A stretch of 64,000 bases of DNA from Arcticibacter tournemirensis (GTDB taxonomy: Bacteria; Bacteroidota; Bacteroidia; Sphingobacteriales; Sphingobacteriaceae), in assembly GCF_006716645.1 (NCBI RefSeq), contig NZ_VFPL01000001.1, forward strand, positions 1,860,001 to 1,924,000, given 5' to 3'. This document shows, piece by piece, positions 41,283-51,006 of this stretch; position 1 is the stretch's first letter, and every line of letters starts with the position of its first letter. Under the pieces are notes generated by a model. The model was not told the origin of the DNA. It did not search any database and was given only the letters and a program-made list of their open reading frames with translations. A program made the translations under genes and the position numbers.

Positions 41283-43580
41283 ATGCATATATCAGGACAA
41301 ATTTCAGGAACTTTGAGAAGCTACTTTCTTAGTTTGGCTTTTAGCCTTGTAATATTGAGTGCTTTTTCTCAGCAGAAGCAAAAAAAACATAAGTTGACGC
41401 TTAATAAACCAGAGAACCTCACAAGGTATGTTGACCCGTATATCGGTACCGGCTTTCACGGCCATGTATTCCTTGGCGCCAATGTGCCGTTCGGACTGGT
41501 TCAACTGGGTCCGGTCAACTTATCACAAGGCTGGGATTGGTGCTCTGGTTATCATTATTCTGATTCGACTATTGTTGGTTTCTCCCATACTCATTTGAGT
41601 GGAACAGGGATAGGCGACCTGGGTGATATAGCCCTGATGCCCGTGACAGGAGATGTACGCTTCTCCAAAGGAAATCTTAAAGATCCAAAAAGCGGATTTG
41701 TCTCTCTGTTTTCTCATAAGGAGGAGAAAGCAAGACCGGGATATTACTCTGTGAAATTAAAACGGTATGATATCAAAGCTGAACTTACTGCCACTGCGCG
41801 CGTTGGTTTTCATCGTTATACCTTTCCGAAATCGGAGAATTCGGGTATTGTTATTGACCTGAGACAGGGAATCGGTTGGGATCTGGCTAAAGAGACTTAT
41901 TTGGAGAAGGTGAATGATACCACACTTGCAGGCTATCGTTTTTCTTCGGGTTGGGCTAAAGATCAGCGGATATGGTTTAGAATGGTGTTTTCCAAGCCGA
42001 TGACCTCTTTCGTTGTTTCAGACAGCACCGCAGAAAAGAGTGGCAGCGCCTTGAAAGGACGATTTGTATTCGGAAAAGCTGGTTTTACAACGAAGGCAGG
42101 AGAAGTCATTCAGGTAAAGGTGGCACTGTCTCCTGTGAGCATTGAAAATGCGGGAGCTAATATGAAAGCGGAACTTCCGGGCTGGAACTTTGATAATACA
42201 GTTGTGGCTGCCGATGCTGCATGGAATAAAGAGCTGTCGAGAGCGCTGGTTCACTCTGCTGATCCTGCAAGGATGCGTACTTTCTATACGGCTCTCTACC
42301 ATACTATGATTGCTCCTTCTTATTTTAATGATCATAATAAAGATTATCTCGGAACGGATAAGAAGGTGTATAGAAATGCTTCTTTTACAAACCTTACTAC
42401 TTTTTCGTTGTGGGATACTTACCGCGCTGCTCACCCGCTATTTACTATTCTGCAGCCAGATAAGGTCAACGATATGATCAATACGATGCTGGCCATCTAT
42501 AAGCAGCAAGGTAAGCTGCCTGTATGGCATCTGATGGGGAATGAGACAGATTGTATGGTTGGTAATCCTGGGATTATAGTAGTGGCAGATGCTGTGATGA
42601 AAGACTTTAAAGGCTTCGACACAAGCCTGGCTTTTGAAGCAATGAAAAATTCGGCAATGCTCGATGAAAGAGGTCTGAAGTATGTAAAGAAATACGGGTA
42701 TATCCCGGCTGACAGTACTGTCGAGTCGGTGGCAATGGGACTTGAGTATGCCATTGCGGATTGGGGAATTGGTGCAGTAGCGAAGAAACTGGGTAAACAA
42801 GAGGACTTCCGATACTTTAACAAGAGAGGCCTTTATTACAAAAATTATTTCGATAAGGAGGTTGGTTTTATGCGTGGTAAGATTTCTGACAATGAATGGC
42901 GTACTCCTTTTAATCCTTTTGAATCTATCCATGGCAAGAATGATTATACCGAAGGTAACGCATGGCAGTACACCTGGCTTGCTCCTCAGGATCCGAAGGG
43001 ATTAATTGAACTTTTGGGAGGTGAGGATCGGTTTACAAAGAAACTGGATTCGCTTTTTGTTATTCAGGGAAATCTGGGAGAGCATGCTTCGCCCGATATT
43101 AGCGGCCTTATCGGCCAATATGCTCATGGAAATGAGCCAAGTCACCATATTTCATATCTATATAATTTTGTTGGTCAGCCCTGGAAAACAGCTGATAAAG
43201 TGAGGCATATTCTTGATCACTTGTATACTGATAAGTTTGATGGTTTGTGCGGAAATGAAGATGTCGGCCAGATGTCGGCCTGGTATGTACTTTCTGCGCT
43301 GGGCTTCTACCAGGTAAATCCGGCGAACGGGATATATGTGATAGGTAGTCCGGTTATTGACGACGCAACTCTTCAGGTGGGGTCAGGTAAGACCTTCAGG
43401 GTTATAACTAAAAACAACTCTGCAGCCAACAAGTATGTGCAGCGCATCGTGTTGAATGGTAAAGAATATACTAAGTCGTATATTCATTACAAAGATATTG
43501 TAGCCGGGGGAACCATGACTATCGAGATGGGAAGCAAACCTTCTGCCTGGGGTACGAAGCCAGCGGAAAGACCTTTTTGA
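41283..43580 (+). CDS. GH92 alpha-mannosidase, exported
   Basis: A 765-residue exported enzyme (signal to about FSQ30). GH92 hallmarks are RYVDPYIGTGFHGHVFLGANVPFGLVQLGP near the N-terminus, GFSHTHLSGTGIGDLGDI, FSLWDTYRAAHPLFTI, PVWHLMGNETDCMVG, EGNAWQYTWLAPQD and GNEDVGQMSAWYVLSALGFY. GH92 enzymes are calcium-dependent exo-alpha-mannosidases (often alpha-1,2 or 1,3) acting on high-mannose N-glycans. Its stop codon overlaps the first unit of a heptad array, and the GH2 gene follows. Confidence 0.95.
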   Translation: MHISGQISGTLRSYFLSLAFSLVILSAFSQQKQKKHKLTLNKPENLTRYVDPYIGTGFHGHVFLGANVPFGLVQLGPVNLSQGWDWCSGYHYSDSTIVGFSHTHLSGTGIGDLGDIALMPVTGDVRFSKGNLKDPKSGFVSLFSHKEEKARPGYYSVKLKRYDIKAELTATARVGFHRYTFPKSENSGIVIDLRQGIGWDLAKETYLEKVNDTTLAGYRFSSGWAKDQRIWFRMVFSKPMTSFVVSDSTAEKSGSALKGRFVFGKAGFTTKAGEVIQVKVALSPVSIENAGANMKAELPGWNFDNTVVAADAAWNKELSRALVHSADPARMRTFYTALYHTMIAPSYFNDHNKDYLGTDKKVYRNASFTNLTTFSLWDTYRAAHPLFTILQPDKVNDMINTMLAIYKQQGKLPVWHLMGNETDCMVGNPGIIVVADAVMKDFKGFDTSLAFEAMKNSAMLDERGLKYVKKYGYIPADSTVESVAMGLEYAIADWGIGAVAKKLGKQEDFRYFNKRGLYYKNYFDKEVGFMRGKISDNEWRTPFNPFESIHGKNDYTEGNAWQYTWLAPQDPKGLIELLGGEDRFTKKLDSLFVIQGNLGEHASPDISGLIGQYAHGNEPSHHISYLYNFVGQPWKTADKVRHILDHLYTDKFDGLCGNEDVGQMSAWYVLSALGFYQVNPANGIYVIGSPVIDDATLQVGSGKTFRVITKNNSAANKYVQRIVLNGKEYTKSYIHYKDIVAGGTMTIEMGSKPSAWGTKPAERPF

Positions 43581-43620
43581 GTTGAAGGTTAAAAGTTAAG
43601 AGTTGAAAGTTGCGGAGTGA
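43579..43620 (+). repeat. heptanucleotide array after GH92
   Basis: Six units in phase: GAGTTGA, AGGTTAA, AAGTTAA, GAGTTGA, AAGTTGC, GGAGTGA. The GH92 stop codon (43578-43580) is shared with the first unit. Confidence 0.85.
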
Positions 43621-43649
43621 TGCAATAGTAACAAGTTATTGATTTTTCT

Positions 43650-46313
43650 ATGTTTGGTAAACTGGGTGTTTTTAAATGTATTGTGCCCGTAATGTCGGGT
43701 TTAGTTATCGCTCTTACTGCTGCAAAAGCACAGGACCGTTACGAGTTAAATTCGGGCTGGAAGATGGCTGCTGTGAAAGAAGTCAAGGAGTCAGGTACTG
43801 CGGTTTCTTTGAAAACCTATTCTCTGGCGAACTGGAAGCCGGCAGTTGTTCCGGGAACGGTTCTTACTTCGATGCTGGCGAATAATGAGGTCCCGGATCC
43901 CTTCTGGGGAATGAACAATGAGAAAATACCTGACATTTATCACACCGGAAGGGATTATTATACCTATTGGTTTACAAAAGATTTTAAGGAGAATTACCCA
44001 TCTGGAGGGAAGCAGGTTTGGCTGACATTCAGAGGTATCAACTACAGCTGTGAGATATTCTTAAATGGTAAAAAAGTAAACGCCGAGCCGTATAAGGGAA
44101 TGTTCTTACGGAAGACCTTCAACATCTCGAAGTTGCTGTCCCGGGACGGGAATAATCGTCTGGCTGTAATTGTATACCCTCCTGATCCGGTGGGAAACCC
44201 CAATGGCGGACAGGGCGGCGATGGAGTAATTGCAAGGAACGTGTCGCATCAGTATGTAGCAGGATGGGATTGGATCAGGCCTATCCGGGATCGCAACACA
44301 GGCATCTGGGATAAAGTTTATATCGAGAAAACCGGTTCCATAAATCTTAAAAATCCCCATATAGTCACTCTCGTTCCGGGTAAAAGGAATACGGACGGAC
44401 TTCAGAAGTCTGCAACAGTGAAAGTGTCAGCAGAGCTCGAGAATGCAACGGACAGAAGAATAGAGGGCATTTTACAATATACTTTGGAAGGAACTAAGGT
44501 CTCGAAAAACGTAAGTGTGGCGCCGGGACGTAGTGTTACCGTTGAGTTACCCGATCATATCCTGAAGAATCCGCGTTTATGGTGGCCTGCGGGTTACGGA
44601 AAGCAGGATCTGTACGTTACAAACCTTCAGTTTATTGAAGGAGGAAAGATTGTTTCAGATAGTGAAAAGCTCAGTTTCGGAGTGAGGGAAATTCAGACAG
44701 AATGGAACGCGGATACAAAGAGCAAGCAAATACTGGTCAATGGTCAGAAGGTCTTTATTAAGGGTGGTAACTGGATTATTTCTGACGCGATGCTTCGTTT
44801 TACGAACGAACGTTACGATGCCGAGATCCGTTACCATCGGGATATGAACCTCAACCTCATCAGGATTTGGGGCGGAGCGCTGATAGAACGCCCTGAGTTT
44901 TATGAAGCCTGCGACAGGTATGGAATGCTGGTATTGCAGGATTTCTGGATGTCGGGCGACTGTAACGGACGCTGGGTAGACCCGATGAAGAAGGAAGATC
45001 AGTGGACAAGGAGACAGTACCCTGATGACCACCATCTTTTTCTTGAGTCGGCAGCAGACATGATTAAGATGGTGAGGAACCATCCTTCTCTGGCAATGTG
45101 GTGCGGAGGGAACGAAATCACTCCTCCGGAGGATATTCTGGTGCCTTTGAGAGATTCCATTCTTCCTAAACTGGACGGCACTCGCTGGTTTATTGACTAT
45201 TCCAATTCGGATGAGATGTCGTATAATATAATCGGCGGCAACGGCGACGGGCCTTACACCATTCAGCCGGTCAGTTCCTTCTGGGAGAAACGTACTTTCC
45301 CTTTTAACTCTGAAGTAGGGTCAGTTGGTGTTGGAGATTACGAATCGCTCGAGAGATTCATCCCTAAAGAGAATATGAAAGTTCCTGTTCCAAGACCTGG
45401 TCAGCAGCCTTCGGAGGAAGCAGATTCTGTATGGACCTACCACACTTATACAGGTGTTGGTTATGAGCAGTCTATAGAGCCATATGGTAAGCCTTCGGAT
45501 GTTCGCGATTTTGCGACCAAGGCGCAACTGGTTAATTACGACCAGTACCGGGGGCTTATGGAAGGATTTAGCTCTCATATGTGGGACTGGTATACCGGGG
45601 TTATTATCTGGAAAACGCAGAATCCATGGACTGCTATGCGCGGACAGATGTATGATTATTACCTTGATCCGAATGCTTGCTTATATGGGTTAAGGGCAGG
45701 TAGCCGTTCTCTGAATATTATGTGTAATCCTGTGGATGGAACGGTGATGCTTGTGAACAATGGTTTTAAACAGCAGCGGAACCTTATGCTGGCAATTAAA
45801 ACGTATGATATGTCGGGTAAAGAAAAAATGATAACACAAGTCTTCGCCTATATTGAGCCATCGTCGGTTAAAAAGATCCTTTCTGTAAAGAAGGAGCTCG
45901 ACGAACTTTCCAAGGAGGAAGGCGCATTTCTTTCTCTTCAGATACTTGATGAAAAACAGCAGGTGCTCTGCGATAATTTTTACTGGTATCCTAATCAAAA
46001 AGGGGAATACTCAGGCCTGAATAAAATGAAACAGGTCGCATTGGTTGCTGATGCAAAAGCTATTGGAAAAGGAAAGGTGGAGGTGAAACTAAAGAACCCT
46101 GCCGGAAACCCAGTGGCATTTTTTAATCGTATTTCTCTTCTTGATCCGGCCACGGGTAAAAGGATACTTCCCGCTTTCTATGACGATAATTACGTTTCGG
46201 TAATGCCGGGGGCCGAAAAGACGATAATCATAGAATATCCATCACCAGTGGCAAATCCGGTTCTCTCGGTAAAGGGATGGAATGTCAGCGAACAGAAGGC
46301 TACCATAAAATAA
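43650..46313 (+). CDS. GH2 beta-mannosidase-like exported enzyme
   Basis: An 887-residue exported enzyme with signal ending AAKAQ. Domains follow the GH2 order: sugar-binding jelly roll (about 35-220, with IFLNGKKVNAEPYKGMFLRKTF), immunoglobulin-like domain, catalytic barrel (KVFIKGGNWIISDAMLRF, LNLIRIWGGALIERPEFYEACDRYGMLVLQDFW), the acid/base Glu489 in MWCGGNE and the nucleophile Glu555 in NSEVGSVGV, then a C-terminal beta region. The WGGALIE and GGNE pattern fits beta-mannosidase or exo-beta-glucosaminidase. In an N-glycan locus, cleavage of the core Man-beta-1,4-GlcNAc bond is the best guess. GH3 starts 4 bp after its stop. Confidence 0.9.
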   Translation: MFGKLGVFKCIVPVMSGLVIALTAAKAQDRYELNSGWKMAAVKEVKESGTAVSLKTYSLANWKPAVVPGTVLTSMLANNEVPDPFWGMNNEKIPDIYHTGRDYYTYWFTKDFKENYPSGGKQVWLTFRGINYSCEIFLNGKKVNAEPYKGMFLRKTFNISKLLSRDGNNRLAVIVYPPDPVGNPNGGQGGDGVIARNVSHQYVAGWDWIRPIRDRNTGIWDKVYIEKTGSINLKNPHIVTLVPGKRNTDGLQKSATVKVSAELENATDRRIEGILQYTLEGTKVSKNVSVAPGRSVTVELPDHILKNPRLWWPAGYGKQDLYVTNLQFIEGGKIVSDSEKLSFGVREIQTEWNADTKSKQILVNGQKVFIKGGNWIISDAMLRFTNERYDAEIRYHRDMNLNLIRIWGGALIERPEFYEACDRYGMLVLQDFWMSGDCNGRWVDPMKKEDQWTRRQYPDDHHLFLESAADMIKMVRNHPSLAMWCGGNEITPPEDILVPLRDSILPKLDGTRWFIDYSNSDEMSYNIIGGNGDGPYTIQPVSSFWEKRTFPFNSEVGSVGVGDYESLERFIPKENMKVPVPRPGQQPSEEADSVWTYHTYTGVGYEQSIEPYGKPSDVRDFATKAQLVNYDQYRGLMEGFSSHMWDWYTGVIIWKTQNPWTAMRGQMYDYYLDPNACLYGLRAGSRSLNIMCNPVDGTVMLVNNGFKQQRNLMLAIKTYDMSGKEKMITQVFAYIEPSSVKKILSVKKELDELSKEEGAFLSLQILDEKQQVLCDNFYWYPNQKGEYSGLNKMKQVALVADAKAIGKGKVEVKLKNPAGNPVAFFNRISLLDPATGKRILPAFYDDNYVSVMPGAEKTIIIEYPSPVANPVLSVKGWNVSEQKATIK

Positions 46314-46317
46314 TAAA

Positions 46318-48681
46318 ATGAAGAAGGTTTTATTGTTTGCCCTGGTTGTATTAAGTACTGGCTTTTGTGTTAAAGGACAAAAGAAACCGCTGTACAAAGA
46401 TCCTGCAGCTCCCGTTGAAAGCAGAATAAACGATCTGATCAGCAGGATGACTCTGGAAGAGAAGGTGGGACAGATATCGGTGCTTTTAGGATGGGAAATG
46501 TATGATAAGCAGGGTGAAAAAGTAGGGGTAAGCGCACAGTTCAAACAGGCACTTAAGGAGCAACAAACAGGAATGCTCTGGGCTACGTTAAGAGCTGATC
46601 CCTGGACGAAAAAGACCTTAAAAACGGGGCTGAACCCTGTGCTGGCAGCCAAAGCAACAAACGCCTTACAGAAATATGCCGTTGAAAATACACGGCTTGG
46701 CATTCCTTTATTGCTGGCCGAAGAATGTCCGCATGGTCATATGGCGATCGGGACCACTGTTTTTCCAACCTCTATCGGGCAAAGCAGCACCTGGAATCCC
46801 GCGCTTATCGAGCGTATGGCGTCGGCTATTGCTTCAGAAGCACGCTCTCAAGGCGCACATATTGGTTACGGACCAGTACTTGATCTTGCAAGAGAACCCA
46901 GGTGGTCGAGAGTGGAAGAGACATACGGCGAAGATCCGGTTCTGAACGGTGCGATGGGAATTGCTATGGTTAAGGGTTTTCAGGGAGGAAGCCTGAAGTC
47001 GGGTAAGAATGTGGTATCGACGCTTAAACATTTTGCTGCTTATGGTGTACCCGAAGGAGGGCATAACGGCGGAAGTATAAGTGTCGGCCTGAGAGAGCTG
47101 CATCAATCGTACTTACCTCCCTTTAAAGATGCCGTCAAAGCAGGCGCCTTGTCTGTAATGACTGCATATAATTCGATAGACGGCATTCCTTGCTCTTCCA
47201 ACCCTGTTTTACTGAAAGATATATTGCGGAGGGATTGGGGCTTTAATGGATTTGTAGTTTCGGATCTCGGAAGCATAAGCGGCTTACTGACTAATCACCA
47301 GGTAGCTGCAAATGCTGAGGATGCTGCCACTCTTGCAATCAATGCCGGTGTCGATGCAGATCTAAGCGGGTATGGTTATGGGAAGGCGTTGATAGAGGCA
47401 GTGAAGGCAGGAAAAGTAAGCTCTGCTGTATTAGACACTGCTGTAGCACGCGTGCTGAGAATTAAGTTTTCCATGGGCTTGTTTGAGAATCCTTATGTTG
47501 ATCCTGTAAAAGCAGGTAAAGAAGTTCGCAATAAAGATAATATTCAGTTGGCCCGCCGTGTTGCACAGGAATCGCTGGTCCTTCTAAAGAACGTGAATAA
47601 TGTTCTTCCGTTGAAAAAAACGTTGAAGAGCATTGCTGTTATCGGTCCGAATGCCGACAATATATATAACCAGTTAGGTGATTATACAGCACCACAGGCC
47701 GAAGAGGCTGTCGTCACTGTGCTGGAAGGCATCAGAATGAAAGTGGAGAGTACCACAAGTGTTGACTATGTAAAGGGTTGCGCAATAAGAGACACTTCCG
47801 CTGATGAGATCGAACGAGCAGTAGATGCGGCAAAAAATGCTGATGTGGCTGTAGTAGTACTTGGCGGTTCGAGCGCCCGGGACTTTAAAACCGAATATCA
47901 AAGCACCGGCGCCGCTACTGCGAAAGCTTCAGATGTAGCAGTGAGCGATATGGAAAGCGGTGAAGGATTCGATCGTGCCAGCCTGGACCTAATGGGTAAA
48001 CAGCTGGAGCTTTTAAAGGAGGTGGTTAAGACTGGAACGCCCGTAGTGGTTGTCCTTATAAAAGGGCGTCCTCTGAACCTCAACTGGATATCGGAGCATG
48101 TTCCTGTTATTGTTGACGCATGGTACCCTGGTCAGGAAGGAGGAAATGCAATAGCCGATGTTCTTTTCGGCGATTATAATCCTGCCGGTCGCCTGCCGGT
48201 TTCGGTACCGCGGTCGGTTGGGCAGCTACCGGTTTATTATAACCAAAAGAAGCCGGTACCTCACGACTATGTTGAAGTTAAGTCATCTCCGTTGTATTGT
48301 TTTGGTTATGGACTGAGTTACTCGAAGTTTGAGTACAGTGATCTGAGTATCTCAAAAGCGGATGATAGTAATGCTCCTCTTATCACCGTTCAATTTAAAA
48401 TTAAGAATATTAGCTCCATACCAGGTGATGAGGTTGCTCAACTTTACGTCCGGGATAATGTTAGCTCTACCGTTTCTCCGGTGAAGCAGCTTAAGAAGTT
48501 TGAAAGGATCCATCTTCGTCCGGCAGAGCAGAAGACTGTTAAGTTTCAGCTAAAAGATTCAGAGCTGATGTTGCTAAATGCAGAAATGAAATGGTTGCTT
48601 GAGCCCGGGAGCTTTACCGTAATGGCGGGAGCCTCTTCAGAAGATATCAGGATCAATGGAAAATTGACAGTGGAAAATTGA
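46318..48681 (+). CDS. GH3 beta-glycosidase, exported
   Basis: A 787-residue exported enzyme. GH3 barrel motifs are INDLISRMTLEEKVGQISVL, GPVLDLAREPRWSRVEETYGEDP, STLKHFAAYG and NGFVVSDLGSISGL with the nucleophile Asp316. The alpha/beta sandwich (about 400-640) and C-terminal FnIII-like domain (about 690-785) follow. Specificity (beta-glucosidase, xylosidase or hexosaminidase) cannot be read from sequence alone. The last codons (VEN plus stop) lie inside a heptad array, as in GH20. Only 4 bp separate it from the GH2 gene. Confidence 0.92.
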   Translation: MKKVLLFALVVLSTGFCVKGQKKPLYKDPAAPVESRINDLISRMTLEEKVGQISVLLGWEMYDKQGEKVGVSAQFKQALKEQQTGMLWATLRADPWTKKTLKTGLNPVLAAKATNALQKYAVENTRLGIPLLLAEECPHGHMAIGTTVFPTSIGQSSTWNPALIERMASAIASEARSQGAHIGYGPVLDLAREPRWSRVEETYGEDPVLNGAMGIAMVKGFQGGSLKSGKNVVSTLKHFAAYGVPEGGHNGGSISVGLRELHQSYLPPFKDAVKAGALSVMTAYNSIDGIPCSSNPVLLKDILRRDWGFNGFVVSDLGSISGLLTNHQVAANAEDAATLAINAGVDADLSGYGYGKALIEAVKAGKVSSAVLDTAVARVLRIKFSMGLFENPYVDPVKAGKEVRNKDNIQLARRVAQESLVLLKNVNNVLPLKKTLKSIAVIGPNADNIYNQLGDYTAPQAEEAVVTVLEGIRMKVESTTSVDYVKGCAIRDTSADEIERAVDAAKNADVAVVVLGGSSARDFKTEYQSTGAATAKASDVAVSDMESGEGFDRASLDLMGKQLELLKEVVKTGTPVVVVLIKGRPLNLNWISEHVPVIVDAWYPGQEGGNAIADVLFGDYNPAGRLPVSVPRSVGQLPVYYNQKKPVPHDYVEVKSSPLYCFGYGLSYSKFEYSDLSISKADDSNAPLITVQFKIKNISSIPGDEVAQLYVRDNVSSTVSPVKQLKKFERIHLRPAEQKTVKFQLKDSELMLLNAEMKWLLEPGSFTVMAGASSEDIRINGKLTVEN

Positions 48682-48740
48682 CAATTGACGGAGGACTGTT
48701 AAAATTGACAATTGACAAGGGACAATTGACAAGCGACGGT
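48658..48740 (+). repeat. heptanucleotide array overlapping the GH3 3' end
   Basis: Units: GGAAAAT, TGACAGT, GGAAAAT, TGACAAT, TGACGGA, GGACTGT, a 6-nt TAAAAT, TGACAAT, TGACAAG, GGACAAT, TGACAAG, CGACGGT. The GH3 stop TGA opens the fourth unit. The unit type is the same as in the GH20 array 26 kb away. Confidence 0.9.
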
Positions 48741-48817
48741 TCACGTTTTTTATTACCTTTACGAAACGATCTGTCATGCAGTTATCCTATCAAAGTGGAT
48801 GCTGTAAAAGGTAATAT

Positions 48818-50890
48818 ATGAACAATAGCGCTCATCATCTTCTGTCAGAGTTTCAGTTACCTTTAAAAAGTCCGGTGCTGGTATTCTCCCTAATCCTGTT
48901 TATTATACTTCTTTCTCCGTTAATCTTAGGTAAAATAAAAGTTCCGGGGATCATTGGTTTTATAATTTCAGGCATAGTAGTGGGCCCAAATGGATTTAAT
49001 GTCCTGGAGAAAAATTCTGCGATTGACTTATTCTCCACCATCGGCTTATTGTATATTATGTTCATAGCAGGGCTGGAACTTGATATGAATGAGTTTAAGA
49101 AGAAGAAGTACAAAAGTTTTGCATTTGGCTTCTTTACTTTTTCTATCCCTCTTCTTTTAGGTTTGCCGGTTTGTTATTACCTGCTTCATTTTTCGTGGCA
49201 GGCGTCTATTCTTACCGCCAGTATGTTTGCTACGCATACCCTTGTTGCGTACCCGGTGGTAACTAAATTTGGAATAACCAGGAATGAAGCGGTCGCTATC
49301 GCAGTGGGAGGTACTATACTTACCGATACTGCTGTGCTAATCATTCTGGCGGTGATAATAGGATCAGGAGACGGCAGCCTGAATTTTCAGTTCTGGATAC
49401 AGCTGATCGTTTCGCTTATTATATTTTCGTTGGTCATGTTCATCGTGATCCCCCGCATCACCAAGTGGTTCTTTACAAGGCTGGAAAGTGAGAAAACGTC
49501 GCATTACATTTTCGTGTTGTCTGTTGTGTTCTTTGCAGCTTTCCTTGCTCAGGCAGCAGGAGTGGAGCCAATCATCGGGGCTTTCGTTGCCGGCTTAGCT
49601 CTAAACCGGCTTATTCCGGCTTCCTCGTCACTTATGAATAGAATAGAGTTTACCGGGAATGCGCTGTTTATTCCTTTTTTTCTGATCAGTGTAGGGATGA
49701 TAGTAGATCTGAGGGTACTGCTTGAGGGGCCGCAGGCATTGATAGTAGCAGGAGTACTGACAGTGATGGCGGTTGTAAGCAAATGGCTTGCTGCATTTCT
49801 TACGGGTACGATCTTTAAGTACACTAAGGCGCAATCGCTGCTTGTTTTCGGTTTAAGCAGCGCTCATGCCGCAGCGACTCTTGCTATCATATTGGTAGGG
49901 TATAAAGCCGGCATTATTGACAAAAACATCCTGAACGGCACGGTCATCCTTATTCTGGCGACATGTATAATTGCTTCCTTTGCGACGGAACACGCAGCAA
50001 AGCAAATAGTAGCTTCAGAAGAAGATTACCAGCCAGAGAAAACTAATGACGAGTCGCCGGAGAACATTTTGATGCCGATTGCCAATTTTGATAACCTGGA
50101 ATCCATGCTTGATCTTGCGGTGCTGCTGAAAGACAAAACATCACCACAGCCTATTCATCTTCTTTCGGTGGTTCATAACAATGAAGATGCTGAGAATAAT
50201 CTTCGGATAGCGAGGAAAAGACTGGAGGGCTTATTGCATTATGCTTCCGCATCGGAAGCAGGGGTGGAAGTGCTCACCACTATAGATTACAATGCTGCCA
50301 GTGGGGTTGTACGGACATCGAGAGAAAAGGACGCATCGCTGATTATATCAGGCTGGCCCCGTAAAACAACCTTCCTTAACAAGTTTATGGGAGATAAAAC
50401 AGAAACTATCATTGACAATACGGATAAAAATCTTTTCGTATGCCATTTAACCCGGCCAGTTGCTGTGCACGACAGGATTGTTCTGATATGTCCGCCATTT
50501 ACAGAATTCGAGGCCGGTTTTTCTCTTTGGCTTTCAAAGGTGTGTGCGTTAGCTAAAGAGCTTTCAGCTCCAGTTTATTGCCATTGTTCTCTGCGGACAG
50601 AAAATGCGATCGTTAGTTTTCTGGATATAAAGAAAATTACAGTACATTTCAATTTTGTTGATAACAGCGACTGGGAGCATGCCGCCTCACTTAAAGGTTG
50701 GCTTAAGGCCGATGATCTTCTGGTTTTTGTAGCAGCTCGTAAAGAATCGCAGTCCTATCAGAAAACGTTTGAAGGCCTGCAAACCAAACTTGAACGTTAT
50801 TTTAGTACTGTTAGTAAAATACTCGTATATCCCCAGGTAAATCCTTACACCTACAACAGTGCAGCGATTGGGATAACCGGCGAGCAGTAG
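48818..50890 (+). CDS. CPA2-family cation:proton antiporter with C-terminal USP-like region
   Basis: A 690-residue inner membrane protein. About twelve hydrophobic helices fill residues 18-390, with the CPA2 features GFIISGIVVGPNGF, LLYIMFIAGLELDMNEFKKKK, AYPVVTKFG and GGTILTDTAVLIILAVIIG. The C-terminal 290 residues are soluble and resemble two universal-stress-protein-like lobes (ENILMPIANFDNLESMLDLAVLL, then a second HDRIVLICPPFTEFEAG). It probably exchanges Na+ or K+ for protons; the soluble part may sense nucleotides. It looks unrelated to the glycan locus. Confidence 0.9.
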   Translation: MNNSAHHLLSEFQLPLKSPVLVFSLILFIILLSPLILGKIKVPGIIGFIISGIVVGPNGFNVLEKNSAIDLFSTIGLLYIMFIAGLELDMNEFKKKKYKSFAFGFFTFSIPLLLGLPVCYYLLHFSWQASILTASMFATHTLVAYPVVTKFGITRNEAVAIAVGGTILTDTAVLIILAVIIGSGDGSLNFQFWIQLIVSLIIFSLVMFIVIPRITKWFFTRLESEKTSHYIFVLSVVFFAAFLAQAAGVEPIIGAFVAGLALNRLIPASSSLMNRIEFTGNALFIPFFLISVGMIVDLRVLLEGPQALIVAGVLTVMAVVSKWLAAFLTGTIFKYTKAQSLLVFGLSSAHAAATLAIILVGYKAGIIDKNILNGTVILILATCIIASFATEHAAKQIVASEEDYQPEKTNDESPENILMPIANFDNLESMLDLAVLLKDKTSPQPIHLLSVVHNNEDAENNLRIARKRLEGLLHYASASEAGVEVLTTIDYNAASGVVRTSREKDASLIISGWPRKTTFLNKFMGDKTETIIDNTDKNLFVCHLTRPVAVHDRIVLICPPFTEFEAGFSLWLSKVCALAKELSAPVYCHCSLRTENAIVSFLDIKKITVHFNFVDNSDWEHAASLKGWLKADDLLVFVAARKESQSYQKTFEGLQTKLERYFSTVSKILVYPQVNPYTYNSAAIGITGEQ

Positions 50891-50994
50891 CTACACTGCT
50901 GGATCTGGATTCAAAAAGATGATATATTTTATTATAATTCATCTATAAAATAAGTTTATCTTATTTTAGCTAAATTCTTTGGCATTCGAGTCCT

Positions 50995-51002
50995 TATCTT
51001 TG
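50995..51002 (+). promoter_or_regulatory. TATCTTTG -7 box before the exonuclease gene
   Basis: The box matches TAnnTTTG but lies only 4 bp before the ATG, and the nearest TTTG (50978) is spaced too short for the consensus. If used, the mRNA would be nearly leaderless. Confidence 0.35.
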
Positions 51003-51006
51003 TATT

